Notes: generated by a model from the sequence alone, not told the origin. A stretch of 64,000 nucleotides of DNA from Corynebacterium minutissimum (GCF_016889765.1 NZ_CP069533.1:496001-560000); one strand, 5' to 3'. Shown: positions 16,603 through 25,732, numbered from the stretch's first letter. Program-made: numbers and translations.

Positions 16603-16755
16603 GGTTTCTCCTCTTAATATGTACGGAATTTTCTGGAGCCCACCCTACCCCCTCACGCGGAAGGAATAAAGGATGTCTCGCTAGCACTGGTGTCGTGTCA
16701 CTTAACCCAACAACAATGAGGGCGGGCCTATTCCCAGAATGTCGTGACAACCTTG

Positions 16756-16761
16756 TACGCT
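16756..16761 (+). promoter_or_regulatory. -10 element of a probable leaderless promoter
   Basis: TACGCT ends exactly seven bases before the GTG at 16769, and no ribosome-binding site is present. This is the TANNNT-N7-start pattern of leaderless actinobacterial mRNAs. Confidence 0.55.
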
Positions 16762-16768
16762 TAACAAC

Positions 16769-17461
16769 GTGAAACTTCCGTGGCAAAAAGACGATCAGAC
16801 CCCTTCCCCGGCCGAGCAGACCCCGGCGCCTGAGGAGAAGGCCGCCGCCGAGAAAAAGTACCCCAAGGGCTACACGCCGCCGAAGGGCCGTCCTACTCCT
16901 AAGCGCGATGCGCAGGAAATTGCGCGCGGCGTCAAGCGCGATCCCGCGGGCATGTCTGAGGCCCAGCGCCATCAGCACCGCAAGGAGCTCAAGGCCTCCA
17001 TGTCCAAAGAGGAGTGGAAGGACTACAAGCGCAAGGAACGCCAAGAGTCCCGTGCGCGCAACAAGGAAGCCCAGGAGCGCATGGCTGCCGGCGATGAGCG
17101 CTACCTCCTTGCCCGCGATAAAGGTGAGGTCCGCCGCTACGTGCGTGACTGGGTAGACTCGCGCCGCTTCCTCAACGAGTGGGTTATGCCCTTCGCCATC
17201 GTGCTCTTTGTGCTTTTGTTCGTCAGCAGCAGGAATCCGAACCTGGCCAACATCATCTCCATTGGTTCCATGGCGGTCATCGCGGTCTTCGCTGTCGAAG
17301 GTATCTGGCTGTCGCGCAAGTGCAACAATGCTGTGCGTCTGAAGTTCCCGGGCACCACCGAAGCTGGCTTCGGCTTGGGATTCTACGCGTATTCCCGCGC
17401 TTCCCAGCCGCGCAAGTGGCGCACCCCGCGCCCGCAGGTCGAGCGCGGAGCCGCCGTCTAG
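16769..17461 (+). CDS. DUF3043 family membrane protein
   Basis: A 230-residue conserved actinobacterial protein. The first half is charged and rich in Lys, Glu and Pro. Two adjacent hydrophobic helices lie near 141-160 and 168-188, and a basic tail follows. The family matches DUF3043 and the C. glutamicum neighbour cg2412 in place and length. Its role is unknown. The GTG start is inferred from a leaderless-type promoter. The next gene starts 12 bases after its stop behind a GGAGG site, so the two may be co-transcribed. Confidence 0.85.
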   Translation: MKLPWQKDDQTPSPAEQTPAPEEKAAAEKKYPKGYTPPKGRPTPKRDAQEIARGVKRDPAGMSEAQRHQHRKELKASMSKEEWKDYKRKERQESRARNKEAQERMAAGDERYLLARDKGEVRRYVRDWVDSRRFLNEWVMPFAIVLFVLLFVSSRNPNLANIISIGSMAVIAVFAVEGIWLSRKCNNAVRLKFPGTTEAGFGLGFYAYSRASQPRKWRTPRPQVERGAAV

Positions 17462-17473
17462 TTCGGAGGACTC

Positions 17474-18385
17474 ATGCCTGATTTCACCGCCGTTCCGCAG
17501 CTGCGCAGCATGCCCCCTCAACAAGCCCCTCAACACACAGGGAGTCTTGCGGAAATCGCCGCGTGGCTTGCTGCCGCGCAGGATTCTGAGAAGGCCCAGC
17601 CTCTCACTCACGTACGTGCGATCATCTTTGCTGGCGCGCACGGTATTGCCGAGCGCACTATCGACGGCGTCGGAATCGGGCCATGGAGCAGTGCTGACGA
17701 AGAGTCTTGGCGCGAGGATCTCACCACCGCAGCTCACCGCGCGGAAGCCAGCGTGGAGTTCATTGAGTGCGCGGAAGCAGCGGCTATCGACTCCGCCCCT
17801 GCTATGTCTGCTGAAGAACTCGAGCGTCACGTTGAGCTCGGCAAGAAGTCAGCGGATCGTGAAGTGGATTCCGGTTCAGATCTCCTTCTTACCTCCGATT
17901 TCGGCATTGGTGGCGAGACCGTCGCCGCTGCGGTCATGGGCCGCATTACTCGCACAGAGCCGGTAGCCATTCTGGGCACGCGCACCAGTGGCAGCGTGAC
18001 CGATCAGATGTGGAAGACCCGCGTCACGATTGTGCGCGATGCTATGTTCCGCGCCCGCAATCTTGAAGGCTGGGAGGTCGTGCAGACCATTGGTTCCCCG
18101 AGCCTCGCAGCATTGGTGGGCTTCATCGCGCAGGCCACAGCGCGGCGAACGCCCGTGCTTATCGACGGCCCCCTGGCCGCCACCGCAGCCGTCCTCGCCG
18201 AGCGCAGCGCCCCCGGTGTCAAAGGGTGGCTGGGTGCGGGAAGCACGTCCCTCGAACCAGCCCAGGCCCTCGCGTTCAAGGAGCTGAGCCTTAGCCCACT
18301 CCTCGACCTCAAGCTGAGCGCCGGATACCCCCTAGGCGCGCTCGCGGCGCTACCGCTCGTGCAGCTGGCCGCTGAGCTTGGCTAG
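17474..18385 (+). CDS. CobT-like protein lacking canonical catalytic residues
   Basis: A 303-residue relative of nicotinate-nucleotide:dimethylbenzimidazole phosphoribosyltransferase, which makes alpha-ribazole phosphate for the lower ligand of cobalamin. Family landmarks include FAGAHGIAE (52-60), a TSDFGIGGETVAAAVMG segment (140-156) and SLEPAQALAFKEL (259-271). The C-terminal catalytic motif, usually LGEG(S/T)GA, is replaced by LSAGYPLGA (281-289), so the general-base glutamate is an alanine. It is also about 45 residues shorter than enzymatic CobT, and cobU and cobS are not adjacent. It may be inactive or have a new substrate. I therefore leave the symbol blank. Confidence 0.75.
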   Translation: MPDFTAVPQLRSMPPQQAPQHTGSLAEIAAWLAAAQDSEKAQPLTHVRAIIFAGAHGIAERTIDGVGIGPWSSADEESWREDLTTAAHRAEASVEFIECAEAAAIDSAPAMSAEELERHVELGKKSADREVDSGSDLLLTSDFGIGGETVAAAVMGRITRTEPVAILGTRTSGSVTDQMWKTRVTIVRDAMFRARNLEGWEVVQTIGSPSLAALVGFIAQATARRTPVLIDGPLAATAAVLAERSAPGVKGWLGAGSTSLEPAQALAFKELSLSPLLDLKLSAGYPLGALAALPLVQLAAELG

Positions 18386-18394
18386 ACAGCGACG

Positions 18395-19498
18395 TTATTT
18401 CGCTTTCACGAGCGTGTGCAGCCAGCCGTGGGTATCCTCCACGGCGCCGCGCTGAATCCCGGTGAGACGCTCACGCAAGGCCATGGTGGTCGCACCGGCC
18501 TCATCATTGTTAATGCGGAAGTCCACATCATCACCCATCACATGTCCCACCGGGGTAATGACGGCGGCGGTACCGCACGCAAAGGTTTCCTTCATCGCAC
18601 CGGAAGCAACATCGTCGGCCCATTCCTTGTAGGTAATGCGGCGCTCTTCGACCTTCAGCCCCATATCCTCGGCCACCTGCAGCAGGGATTTGCGGGTAAT
18701 ACCCGGCAGCAGCGAACCCGACAGTGCCGGAGTAACCAGGGTCTGATCGCCCTCTTCACCGTAGATGAAAGCTAGGTTCATGCCGCCCATTTCCTCGATG
18801 TAGGTGCGGTCGATGGCATCCAGCCAGACCACTTGGTCGCAGCCCTTCTCCGCTGCCTGAGCTTGCGCCAGGAGGGACGCGGCGTAGTTGCCAGCGAATT
18901 TGGCAGCACCGGTGCCACCCGGGGCGGCACGGACGTAGTCGGTGGATAGCCAGACAGATACCGGCTTGATGCCGCCGGAGAAGTACGCACCTGCAGGCGA
19001 AGCGATCACGACGTAGCGGTAGGAGTTCGCCGGATGCACGCCCAGGGATACATCTGTAGCGATCATGAAAGGTCGGAAGTACAGGGCTGCCTCTCCGCCG
19101 GCTTCGGGGACCCAGGCCTGGTCGACGTCGACAAGCTGGCGCAGGGACTCCACAAACTCCTCCTCCGGGAGCTGCGGCATAGCCATGCGCTCAGCAGAGG
19201 ACTGCAGACGCTGCGCATTCTGTTCCGGGCGGAAAGTAGCGATGCTGCCATCCGGCTGACGGTAGGCCTTGATGCCCTCGAAGATGGCCTGGCCATAGTG
19301 GAATACGGTGGACGCCGGTTCCATGCTGAACGGTTCATAGGGGCGCACCTGTGCATCGTGCCAGCCCTTGTCCTCAGTCCAATCGATGGTCACCATGTGG
19401 TCGGTGAAGTACGTGCCAAAGCCCGGGTTCGCCAGAATCTCCTGCAGACGCTCCGGGGAGGTGGGGGTATCAGTTCGCGTCACGGTGTAATTCAACAT
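18395..19498 (-). CDS. ilvE: Branched-chain amino acid aminotransferase
   Basis: A 367-residue fold type IV PLP enzyme that interconverts valine, leucine and isoleucine with their keto acids. The PLP lysine lies in GGTGAAKFAGNYA. The phosphate-binding region GSLLPGITRKSLL and the acidic EEMGGMN segment are as in BCAT group II. I choose the ATG at 19498 (MLNYTVTRTD), since the longer frame adds 23 residues without family resemblance. It is convergent with the CobT-like gene (9 bases between stops) and divergent from the aminopeptidase gene, with a 132-base promoter region. Confidence 0.95.
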   Translation of the reverse strand: MLNYTVTRTDTPTSPERLQEILANPGFGTYFTDHMVTIDWTEDKGWHDAQVRPYEPFSMEPASTVFHYGQAIFEGIKAYRQPDGSIATFRPEQNAQRLQSSAERMAMPQLPEEEFVESLRQLVDVDQAWVPEAGGEAALYFRPFMIATDVSLGVHPANSYRYVVIASPAGAYFSGGIKPVSVWLSTDYVRAAPGGTGAAKFAGNYAASLLAQAQAAEKGCDQVVWLDAIDRTYIEEMGGMNLAFIYGEEGDQTLVTPALSGSLLPGITRKSLLQVAEDMGLKVEERRITYKEWADDVASGAMKETFACGTAAVITPVGHVMGDDVDFRINNDEAGATTMALRERLTGIQRGAVEDTHGWLHTLVKAK

Positions 19499-19630
19499 GC
19501 CACACAGCGTACTCCCTACTTGCCTATTGAGGTACAGAAATACAAGAGATTCGCCCCTGAGCGGCACCAGCCACTACCACGGGTAGGGTGTGAGGAGTAT
19601 CCCATTGTCAGTTTTCTCAAGGAGGACATC

Positions 19631-21130
19631 GTGGCTTCTTCCACGTTCGAACTGCCCGCACGCGGCGCTTTCCCCACCGTTGAGTTGGCCAAGAAGGCCC
19701 CCAAGCAAGCAGACGCCCTGCTGATCGCTACTTTTGCTGGCGAAGAGGGCCTCGAGGTTCCCGGCACATCCCTGCTCGGTTCATCTGCGTTGCGCTCGAC
19801 GTATGAGGCTCTCGCCGCTGTGGGCGCGACCGGCAAGGCCGGGGAGATCGTGAAGGTCCCCGCCCCGCAGAAGGCCGGTGCTGCACAGGTCATCGCACTG
19901 GGCCTGGGCGATGTTGAAGCGCTCGACGATGAAGCTCTGCGCCGCGCCGCCGGCAGCGCTGCCCGCGCCACCACAGGCGTAGGCACGATTGTGACGACTG
20001 TGGTGGACTTCGGCGTATCCGCTGCAGTTGAGGGCCTCATCCTCGGTGGCTACTCCTACCGCGGCATCCGTTCCACCGAGCTCAAGGACGAAGAGCAGCC
20101 GGCCACCTTCGTCGTCGTGGCCGATAAATCCACCGCCGAGGAGTTCGAGGCTGCCCGCACCGTGGCAGAGTCCGTCCTGTTGGCCCGCGACCTGGTCAAT
20201 ACTCCGGCCAACGAGCTTTACCCGGAGTCCTACGCCGCCTTCCTGTCTGCCCAGGCGAAAGATGCGGGCCTCGATGTCGAGGTGCTCGATGAGAAGCAGC
20301 TGGAGAAGCAGGGGTTCGGCGGCATCCTCGCCGTGGGCAAAGGCTCTGCCCGCCCGCCGCGCCTAGTTCGCCTGAGCTGGAAGCCGAAGAAGGCCGCGAA
20401 GCACGTGGCTCTCGTGGGCAAGGGCATTACCTTCGATACCGGCGGCATTTCTCTGAAGCCGGGCAACGGCATGTGGGACATGATCTCTGACATGGGTGGC
20501 TCCGCTGCGATGGCGGCAACCATCATCGCAGCGGCGAAGCTGAAGCTGCCGGTCCAGATCACCGCTACTCTGCCACTGGCAGAAAATATGCCGAGCGCGA
20601 ACGCTACTCGCCCGGGAGATGTGATTACCCACTACGGCGGCCTGACCTCCGAGGTCCTCAATACCGACGCTGAGGGCCGCCTCGTACTCTCGGACGCGAT
20701 TGCCCGCGCCAGCGAGGACAAGCCGGATTACCTCATCGAAACCGCTACCCTCACCGGCGCGCAGATTGTGGCGCTGGGCGCGCGCACCTCGGGCATCATG
20801 GGCTCCGAGGTCTTCCGCGATCGCCTCGCCGAAATCGGCCGCGAGGTCGGCGAGAACGCCTGGGCCATGCCACTGCTGGAGGAGCACGACGAGGAGATCA
20901 AGTCCCAGGCCGCGGACATCCGCAACATCAACGCCAAGCGCGAAGGCGGTATGGAGTTCGCCGGTACCTACCTCAAGCAGTTCGTGGGCGAGGGCATCGA
21001 GTGGGCTCATATCGACATCGCCGGCCCGTCCTGGAACGGTTCTGCTCCCCGCGGTTACACCCCGAAGCGCGCCACCGGTGTTCCGGTGCGCACCGTGGTG
21101 ACTGCACTGCGCGAGATTGCAGAAGCCTAG
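19631..21130 (+). CDS. pepB: Leucyl aminopeptidase, M17 family
   Basis: A 499-residue cytosolic metallopeptidase that removes N-terminal residues from peptides. The M17 signature NTDAEGRLVLSDA and the metal-site segments KGITFDTGG and MGGSAAM are visible. I choose the GTG at 19631 because a strong AAGGAGG site lies five bases upstream. The open frame continues about 200 codons upstream but antisense to ilvE. Its stop shares the tetranucleotide CTAG with the stop of the convergent glutaminase gene. Family members can also act in gene regulation or recombination, which is not indicated here. Confidence 0.93.
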   Translation: MASSTFELPARGAFPTVELAKKAPKQADALLIATFAGEEGLEVPGTSLLGSSALRSTYEALAAVGATGKAGEIVKVPAPQKAGAAQVIALGLGDVEALDDEALRRAAGSAARATTGVGTIVTTVVDFGVSAAVEGLILGGYSYRGIRSTELKDEEQPATFVVVADKSTAEEFEAARTVAESVLLARDLVNTPANELYPESYAAFLSAQAKDAGLDVEVLDEKQLEKQGFGGILAVGKGSARPPRLVRLSWKPKKAAKHVALVGKGITFDTGGISLKPGNGMWDMISDMGGSAAMAATIIAAAKLKLPVQITATLPLAENMPSANATRPGDVITHYGGLTSEVLNTDAEGRLVLSDAIARASEDKPDYLIETATLTGAQIVALGARTSGIMGSEVFRDRLAEIGREVGENAWAMPLLEEHDEEIKSQAADIRNINAKREGGMEFAGTYLKQFVGEGIEWAHIDIAGPSWNGSAPRGYTPKRATGVPVRTVVTALREIAEA

Positions 21131-22401
21131 AGTGATTCGCCGGCGATGACGTAGTCCTCCTTATCCGCCAGCGGCAGGACCGTACCGTCGGACATGGCGC
21201 GGTCGGTGACGAGCCCGTTGTCATCGACCAGCGCCACCTCGTTGCCGCCCTCCCGCAAGCGGCGCAGGCCCTCCTTGAGCATGCGGCGGCCCACCGTGTG
21301 GAGGCCGGAGACCTGCGAGAAATCAAGCGCGAGGCGCTTACCGGAGAACTGACGCTCCTCCAGCTCGTAGAGAATAGCTTCGGTGGCGGTGAAGTTGATG
21401 TGACCTTGAAGGCGGATAATCGCGGTCTCGTCGTCCTCGTCCACGCTGCGCACTGGGTGCACACCAAAGCGGTTATCAGTAGACATCAGGTGCAATCCCA
21501 TGTCCGAGGACAGCTTCTGGAAAATAGCGGTGCCCCGCACGCTATTGCCCTGCTCGTCCAAGCGTGGGGAAAGCGTGGCCACGCCGAGCTGGCCAGGCAG
21601 GGTACCGATAAGTCCACCGGCCACACCAGATTTAGCGGGGATACCAACCTCCGCCATCCAGCGACCAGCGCCGTCATACATGCCGCACGAGCTCATCACT
21701 GCCAGCGTGAGACGGCAGACGTCGGCATCAAGAATCTTCTCCCCCGTCACCGGCTGGCGCCCGCCATTGGCTAGCGTGGCGGACATGACGGCCAAGTCGC
21801 GGACATCGACAGAAAGTGCACACTGCGAGGTGTAAGACAGCACAGCGTCGTGCGCATCATCCTGGATGATCCCGTAGGAGCGCAGCATATGGGCAATCGA
21901 GAGGTTGCGCTCGGCATGTTCGAGTTCGGAATCACACAGGCGCTTATCGACGTTCACCTCACGCCCCGCCAACTTCGAGACATAGCTGCGGATGCGCTCC
22001 ACGCGGTCTTCTACGGAGGAGTCCACGCCGTTGATCAGCTGGTTGACCACGATGGCGCCGGCATTAATCATCGGGTTGACGGGGCGGTGGTCCTTGGCCA
22101 AGGAGAGCTCGTTAAAGGCCTGGCCCGAAGGCTCCAGTCCCACCACCTCACGGACCTCACTGAGGCCGAGCTCCTGCAGGGCAAGCGCATAAATGAAGGG
22201 CTTGGAAATCGACTGGATAGTAAAGCGGTTCTCCGCATCACCGGCGCTGTACAGGTGGCCGGTGACGGAGCACAGGGCGACGCCGAGTTGGTTCGGGTTG
22301 GCGTCGGCAAGCTGCGGAATATAGTCCGCTACTTCACCGCTGTCTTCGTCGCGTACGGAGTTTAGGATCTTCTCTAAATAAAAAGGAATCGGAGTTTTCA
22401 T
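21127..22401 (-). CDS. glsA: Glutaminase with C-terminal STAS domain
   Basis: A 424-residue protein. The beta-lactamase-fold glutaminase domain (about 1-305) has the catalytic SxxK as Ser64 and Lys67 in TIQSISKPFIY. A STAS-like domain (about 325-410, ETAIIRLQGHINFTA) follows, a known architecture for actinobacterial glutaminases. The enzyme converts glutamine to glutamate and ammonia. I choose the ATG at 22401, since upstream codons are antisense to the nicotinamidase gene. It fits the nitrogen theme of the window (GlnA, GlnA2, GlnE). The STAS domain may bind a ligand or partner. Confidence 0.93.
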   Translation of the reverse strand: MKTPIPFYLEKILNSVRDEDSGEVADYIPQLADANPNQLGVALCSVTGHLYSAGDAENRFTIQSISKPFIYALALQELGLSEVREVVGLEPSGQAFNELSLAKDHRPVNPMINAGAIVVNQLINGVDSSVEDRVERIRSYVSKLAGREVNVDKRLCDSELEHAERNLSIAHMLRSYGIIQDDAHDAVLSYTSQCALSVDVRDLAVMSATLANGGRQPVTGEKILDADVCRLTLAVMSSCGMYDGAGRWMAEVGIPAKSGVAGGLIGTLPGQLGVATLSPRLDEQGNSVRGTAIFQKLSSDMGLHLMSTDNRFGVHPVRSVDEDDETAIIRLQGHINFTATEAILYELEERQFSGKRLALDFSQVSGLHTVGRRMLKEGLRRLREGGNEVALVDDNGLVTDRAMSDGTVLPLADKEDYVIAGESL

Positions 22402-22429
22402 CCAGACCCAGCGTATAGAATTGTCATGC

Positions 22430-22882
22430 ATGAAGCCCGCACTCATCATCGTCGACGTCCAACACGACTTCTGCCCAGGCGGTGCTCTCGCCACTGGCGA
22501 GGGCAACGACGTAGCTGATCGCATTGGCGCTCTCCAGCCCAGCTATGACACCGTGGTAGCTACCCAAGATTGGCACATTGACCCAGGTTCACACTTTTCG
22601 GAGAACCCGGACTTTATCGATTCTTGGCCCCCGCACTGCGTGGCCAGTTCCTTCGGCGCGGCTATGCATGAATCCATCGGCTCCGTGCAGGCCTACTTCC
22701 GGAAAGGCGAATACACCGCGGCGTACTCCGGTTTCGAAGGCGCGGCAGATGGTGTTTCATTAGCGGACTGGCTGCGCGAGCATGACATCACCGACGTAGA
22801 CATCGTCGGAATCGCCACGGATCACTGTGTCCGCGCCACGGCTGCTGACGCTGTGGCGGGCGCAACCATTGTGAGGGGATAG
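22430..22882 (+). CDS. pncA: Nicotinamidase with probable internal C-terminal deletion
   Basis: A 150-residue isochorismatase-fold protein related to nicotinamidase, which converts nicotinamide to nicotinate for NAD recycling. The catalytic Asp (VDVQHDF), Lys (FRKGEYTAAYSGF) and Cys (TDHCVRATA) are all present. However, the sequence jumps from ATAADAV directly to AGATIVRG. Normal enzymes have about 30 more residues there and a C-terminus resembling this ending, so an in-frame deletion is likely. The product may be unstable or altered in activity. The ATG at 22430 follows a TAGAAT element and may be leaderless. Confidence 0.75.
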   Translation: MKPALIIVDVQHDFCPGGALATGEGNDVADRIGALQPSYDTVVATQDWHIDPGSHFSENPDFIDSWPPHCVASSFGAAMHESIGSVQAYFRKGEYTAAYSGFEGAADGVSLADWLREHDITDVDIVGIATDHCVRATAADAVAGATIVRG

Positions 22883-22888
22883 CCCCCG

Positions 22889-23287
22889 TTAACCCTCGTT
22901 CTGCTGGCGGCGCTGCTCGAAACGCTCGCGGCGTTCACGCTGTTCTTCCCTTTTGCGCAAGATGCGCTCACGTTCGATGCGCTCCCGCATACGCTGTGGA
23001 TAGCCGGTTTCCTCCACGTCGTAGATATCGCAGCGCAATAGCTTCGCTACTGCATCTATGCCCTTCGGGCCACCAATGCGGCGCCGGATGAAGGCACCGT
23101 TCTCATCGACGACAACCACGGACATCTCGTTGACCACGGTTTCGGGCTCCACAAAGGCCTCGATATACGCGCGGCCTTGTGCCCAGCGCTGAAGCTCCTG
23201 GGCGTCCTCCGCGCGAATGGTCTCCCCCGGTGCGCGGGGCGGGCGCAATTGAGATCGGGAACTGTTGCGTCGGAAGGGGTTGAACAT
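22889..23287 (-). CDS. Conserved hypothetical protein with charged C-terminal helix
   Basis: A 132-residue protein. I choose the ATG at 23287 (MFNPFRRNSSRS). A central globular part contains AYIEAFVEPETVVNEMSVVVVDENGAFIRRRIGG split over about residues 40-80. After about residue 100 the sequence is a long Arg- and Glu-rich helix. A gene of this kind lies next to the E2 gene in related corynebacteria, sometimes labelled oxidoreductase without evident support. I recognise no catalytic motif and give no function. It is convergent with pncA, with six bases between stops, and divergent from the E2 gene. Confidence 0.75.
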   Translation of the reverse strand: MFNPFRRNSSRSQLRPPRAPGETIRAEDAQELQRWAQGRAYIEAFVEPETVVNEMSVVVVDENGAFIRRRIGGPKGIDAVAKLLRCDIYDVEETGYPQRMRERIERERILRKREEQRERRERFEQRRQQNEG

Positions 23288-23415
23288 GACTCCCCAGCCT
23301 ACCCCGTGGTGAGGGTGCCCCAATTCACCCCACCCATGCGCACTGTCTGCGGGCACGCTGTAGAATCGAGCATTAGCGTTTCACTACTTTCAACTTTCGA
23401 GGAGTCTTATAACTT

Positions 23416-25455
23416 ATGGCACACTCCGTTGTGATGCCCGAACTGGGCGAATCCGTTACCGAAGGCACGATTACCCAGTGGCTTAAGTCCGTTGGTGACA
23501 CCGTTGAGGCTGACGAGCCTTTGCTCGAGGTTTCCACCGACAAGGTCGATACCGAAGTCCCCTCCCCGGTCTCCGGCACCATCCTCGAAATCAAGGCTGA
23601 TGAGGATGACACCGTCGATGTAGGCGAGGTCATCGCCATCATTGGTGACGAAGGCGAGTCCGCTCCGGCCGCTGACGAGTCTGACTCCGCGGATTCTTCC
23701 GAGAAGGCTGAGGAGACCCCGGATAAGCCTGCTGAGGACGCAGAGTCTGAAGCTGCTCCGTCGGGCGATGCTACCGACGTGGAGATGCCGGAGCTTGGCG
23801 AGTCCGTTACCGAGGGCACCATTACCCAGTGGCTGAAGTCCGTCGGCGACACCGTCGAGGTCGACGAGCCACTGCTCGAGGTCTCCACCGACAAGGTCGA
23901 CACCGAAATCCCCTCCCCAGTCGCCGGCACCCTCCTTGAGATCCTCGCCGATGAAGACGACACCGTCGACGTCGGTGCCGTCATCGCCCGCGTTGGCGAC
24001 GGCTCCGCAGCAGCCTCCGAGAAGCCAGCCGCTAAGGAAGAACCCAAGGCAGAGGAGCCGAAGACAGAGGCCAAGGAAGAGAAGACCCAGGACAAGCCGG
24101 CTGCTTCCGGTGATGCTACCGACGTGGAGATGCCGGAGCTCGGCGAGTCCGTCACTGAAGGCACCATTACCCAGTGGCTGAAGTCCGTCGGCGACACCGT
24201 CGAGGTCGACGAGCCACTGCTCGAGGTCTCCACCGACAAGGTCGACACCGAAATCCCCTCCCCAGTCGCCGGCACCCTCCTTGAGATCCTCGCCGATGAA
24301 GACGACACCGTCGACGTCGGCGCCGTCATCGCCCGCGTCGGCGACGGCTCCGCAGCAGCCTCCGAGAAGCCAGCCGCTAAGGAAGAGCCGAAGGCAGAAG
24401 AAAAGAAGGAAGAGCCCAAGGCTGACGAGAAGGCAGAGGAGAAGAAGCCTGCCGCTTCCTCCCAGTCCTCCGAGCCGAAGGCATCCGAGACCTCCACCAA
24501 GGTCAACAACGGTGACAACGTCCCGTACGTCACCCCGCTGGTACGCAAGCTGGCTGAGAAGCACAGCGTGGACCTGTCCACCGTGTCCGGTACTGGTGTG
24601 GGTGGCCGCATCCGTAAGCAGGATGTTCTGGCTGCCGCTGGCGAGGGCGAGGCTCCGGCATCCTCCACTGGCACCGGTTCCTCCAACCCGCGTGCTCGCT
24701 GGTCCACCAAGTCTGTGGATCCGGAGAAGCAGGAGCTCATCGGCACCACCCAGAAGGTCAACCGTATCCGTGAGATCACCGCCTCCAAGATGGTTGAGGC
24801 TCTCCAGATCTCCGCTCAGCTGACCCACGTCCAGGAAGTCGATATGACCGCCATCTGGGACCTGCGCAAGCAGTCCAAGCAGGCGTTCATTGATAAGTAC
24901 GAGGCCAACCTCTCCTTCCTGCCGTTCATCGTAAAGGCCACCGTTGAGGCACTGGTGTCCCACCCGAACGTCAACGCCTCCTACAACCCGGAGACCAAGG
25001 AGATGACCTACCACGCTGACGTGAACGTGGCCATCGCCGTGGACACCCCGAAGGGCCTTCTGACCCCGGTCATCCACAAGGCTCAGGAGCTCACCCTCCC
25101 GGAGATTGCACAGCAGATTGCGGAGCTGGCTGACAAGGCCCGCAACAACAAGCTCAAGCCGAACGACCTGACCGGTGCCACCTTCACGGTGACCAACATC
25201 GGTTCCGAGGGTGCCCTGCTGGACACCCCGATCCTGGTTCCACCGCAGGCCGGCATCCTGGGCACCGCAGCTATCACCAAGCGTGCAGTTGTGGTGACCG
25301 AGGACGGCCAGGACGCCATCGCTATCCGTCAGATGTGCTACCTGCCATTCACCTACGACCACCAGGTGGTCGACGGTGCCGACGCTGGTCGCTTCATTAC
25401 GACCATCAAGGACCGCCTTGAGACTGCAGACTTTGACGCAGACCTCAACCTCTAA
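23416..25455 (+). CDS. sucB: Dihydrolipoamide acyltransferase (E2) with three lipoyl domains
   Basis: A 679-residue E2. Three N-terminal lipoyl domains carry the attachment lysine in STDKVDTE at about residues 43, 160 and 275, joined by Ala-, Glu- and Lys-rich linkers. A subunit-binding domain (about 369-405, YVTPLVRKLAEKHS) and the catalytic domain follow, with His649 and Asp653 in HQVVDGAD. In corynebacteria this is the only E2 and serves both the pyruvate and 2-oxoglutarate dehydrogenase activities, so aceF is an equally used name. The second and third lipoyl coding segments are nearly identical. A TAGAAT element lies at 23360-23365. Confidence 0.96.
   Translation: MAHSVVMPELGESVTEGTITQWLKSVGDTVEADEPLLEVSTDKVDTEVPSPVSGTILEIKADEDDTVDVGEVIAIIGDEGESAPAADESDSADSSEKAEETPDKPAEDAESEAAPSGDATDVEMPELGESVTEGTITQWLKSVGDTVEVDEPLLEVSTDKVDTEIPSPVAGTLLEILADEDDTVDVGAVIARVGDGSAAASEKPAAKEEPKAEEPKTEAKEEKTQDKPAASGDATDVEMPELGESVTEGTITQWLKSVGDTVEVDEPLLEVSTDKVDTEIPSPVAGTLLEILADEDDTVDVGAVIARVGDGSAAASEKPAAKEEPKAEEKKEEPKADEKAEEKKPAASSQSSEPKASETSTKVNNGDNVPYVTPLVRKLAEKHSVDLSTVSGTGVGGRIRKQDVLAAAGEGEAPASSTGTGSSNPRARWSTKSVDPEKQELIGTTQKVNRIREITASKMVEALQISAQLTHVQEVDMTAIWDLRKQSKQAFIDKYEANLSFLPFIVKATVEALVSHPNVNASYNPETKEMTYHADVNVAIAVDTPKGLLTPVIHKAQELTLPEIAQQIAELADKARNNKLKPNDLTGATFTVTNIGSEGALLDTPILVPPQAGILGTAAITKRAVVVTEDGQDAIAIRQMCYLPFTYDHQVVDGADAGRFITTIKDRLETADFDADLNL
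23776..24396 (+). repeat. Tandem 345-bp coding repeat (lipoyl domains 2 and 3)
   Basis: The segment from 23776 recurs from 24121, an offset of 345 bases or 115 codons. From 23815 over about 225 bases I count only two differences, both at silent third positions. The first lipoyl domain is clearly more diverged. This suggests recent duplication or ongoing gene conversion. Confidence 0.85.
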
Positions 25456-25478
25456 GCCCTTGGGCAAACCCTAAAGGC

Positions 25479-25507
25479 AGCTCCCCCGCCATTGCGACGG
25501 GGGAGCT
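25479..25507 (+). terminator. Terminator after the E2 gene
   Basis: AGCTCCCCCG and CGGGGGAGCT are perfect 10-base arms around a nine-base loop, followed by a T-rich stretch. The rest of the gap up to 25732 holds no gene that I can support. Confidence 0.85.
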
Positions 25508-25732
25508 TCGTCGTTTTGTCTACTTTTCTCCCCGCGGCACTGCGCAGGCTTCCTGCAGTACCGCACAGCAGTGCTGTTCCCACCCTCGCCGATAGGCACG
25601 AGCGCTAGCACCCCGCCGATCTGCCAAAAGTCGGCACCGATCCTGCAGGCGAATGAGGAATCTTTGTCAGTTTTGCGCCTACCGTACGCACCTGACTCCG
25701 TCATTAAGGCACTGCGCTGTGATTCAGCACAC

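Noticed and set aside
16529..17830. 433-codon open frame on the minus strand
   Set aside because: It covers the DUF3043 gene and part of the CobT-like gene in antisense and shows no domain.
23407..25467. 686-codon open frame on the minus strand
   Set aside because: It is antisense to the E2 gene and its Gly- and Leu-rich repeats merely mirror the lipoyl repeats.
25471..25704. 77-codon minus-strand frame after the E2 gene
   Set aside because: It spans the E2 terminator, is compositionally unlike a protein, and has no ribosome site.
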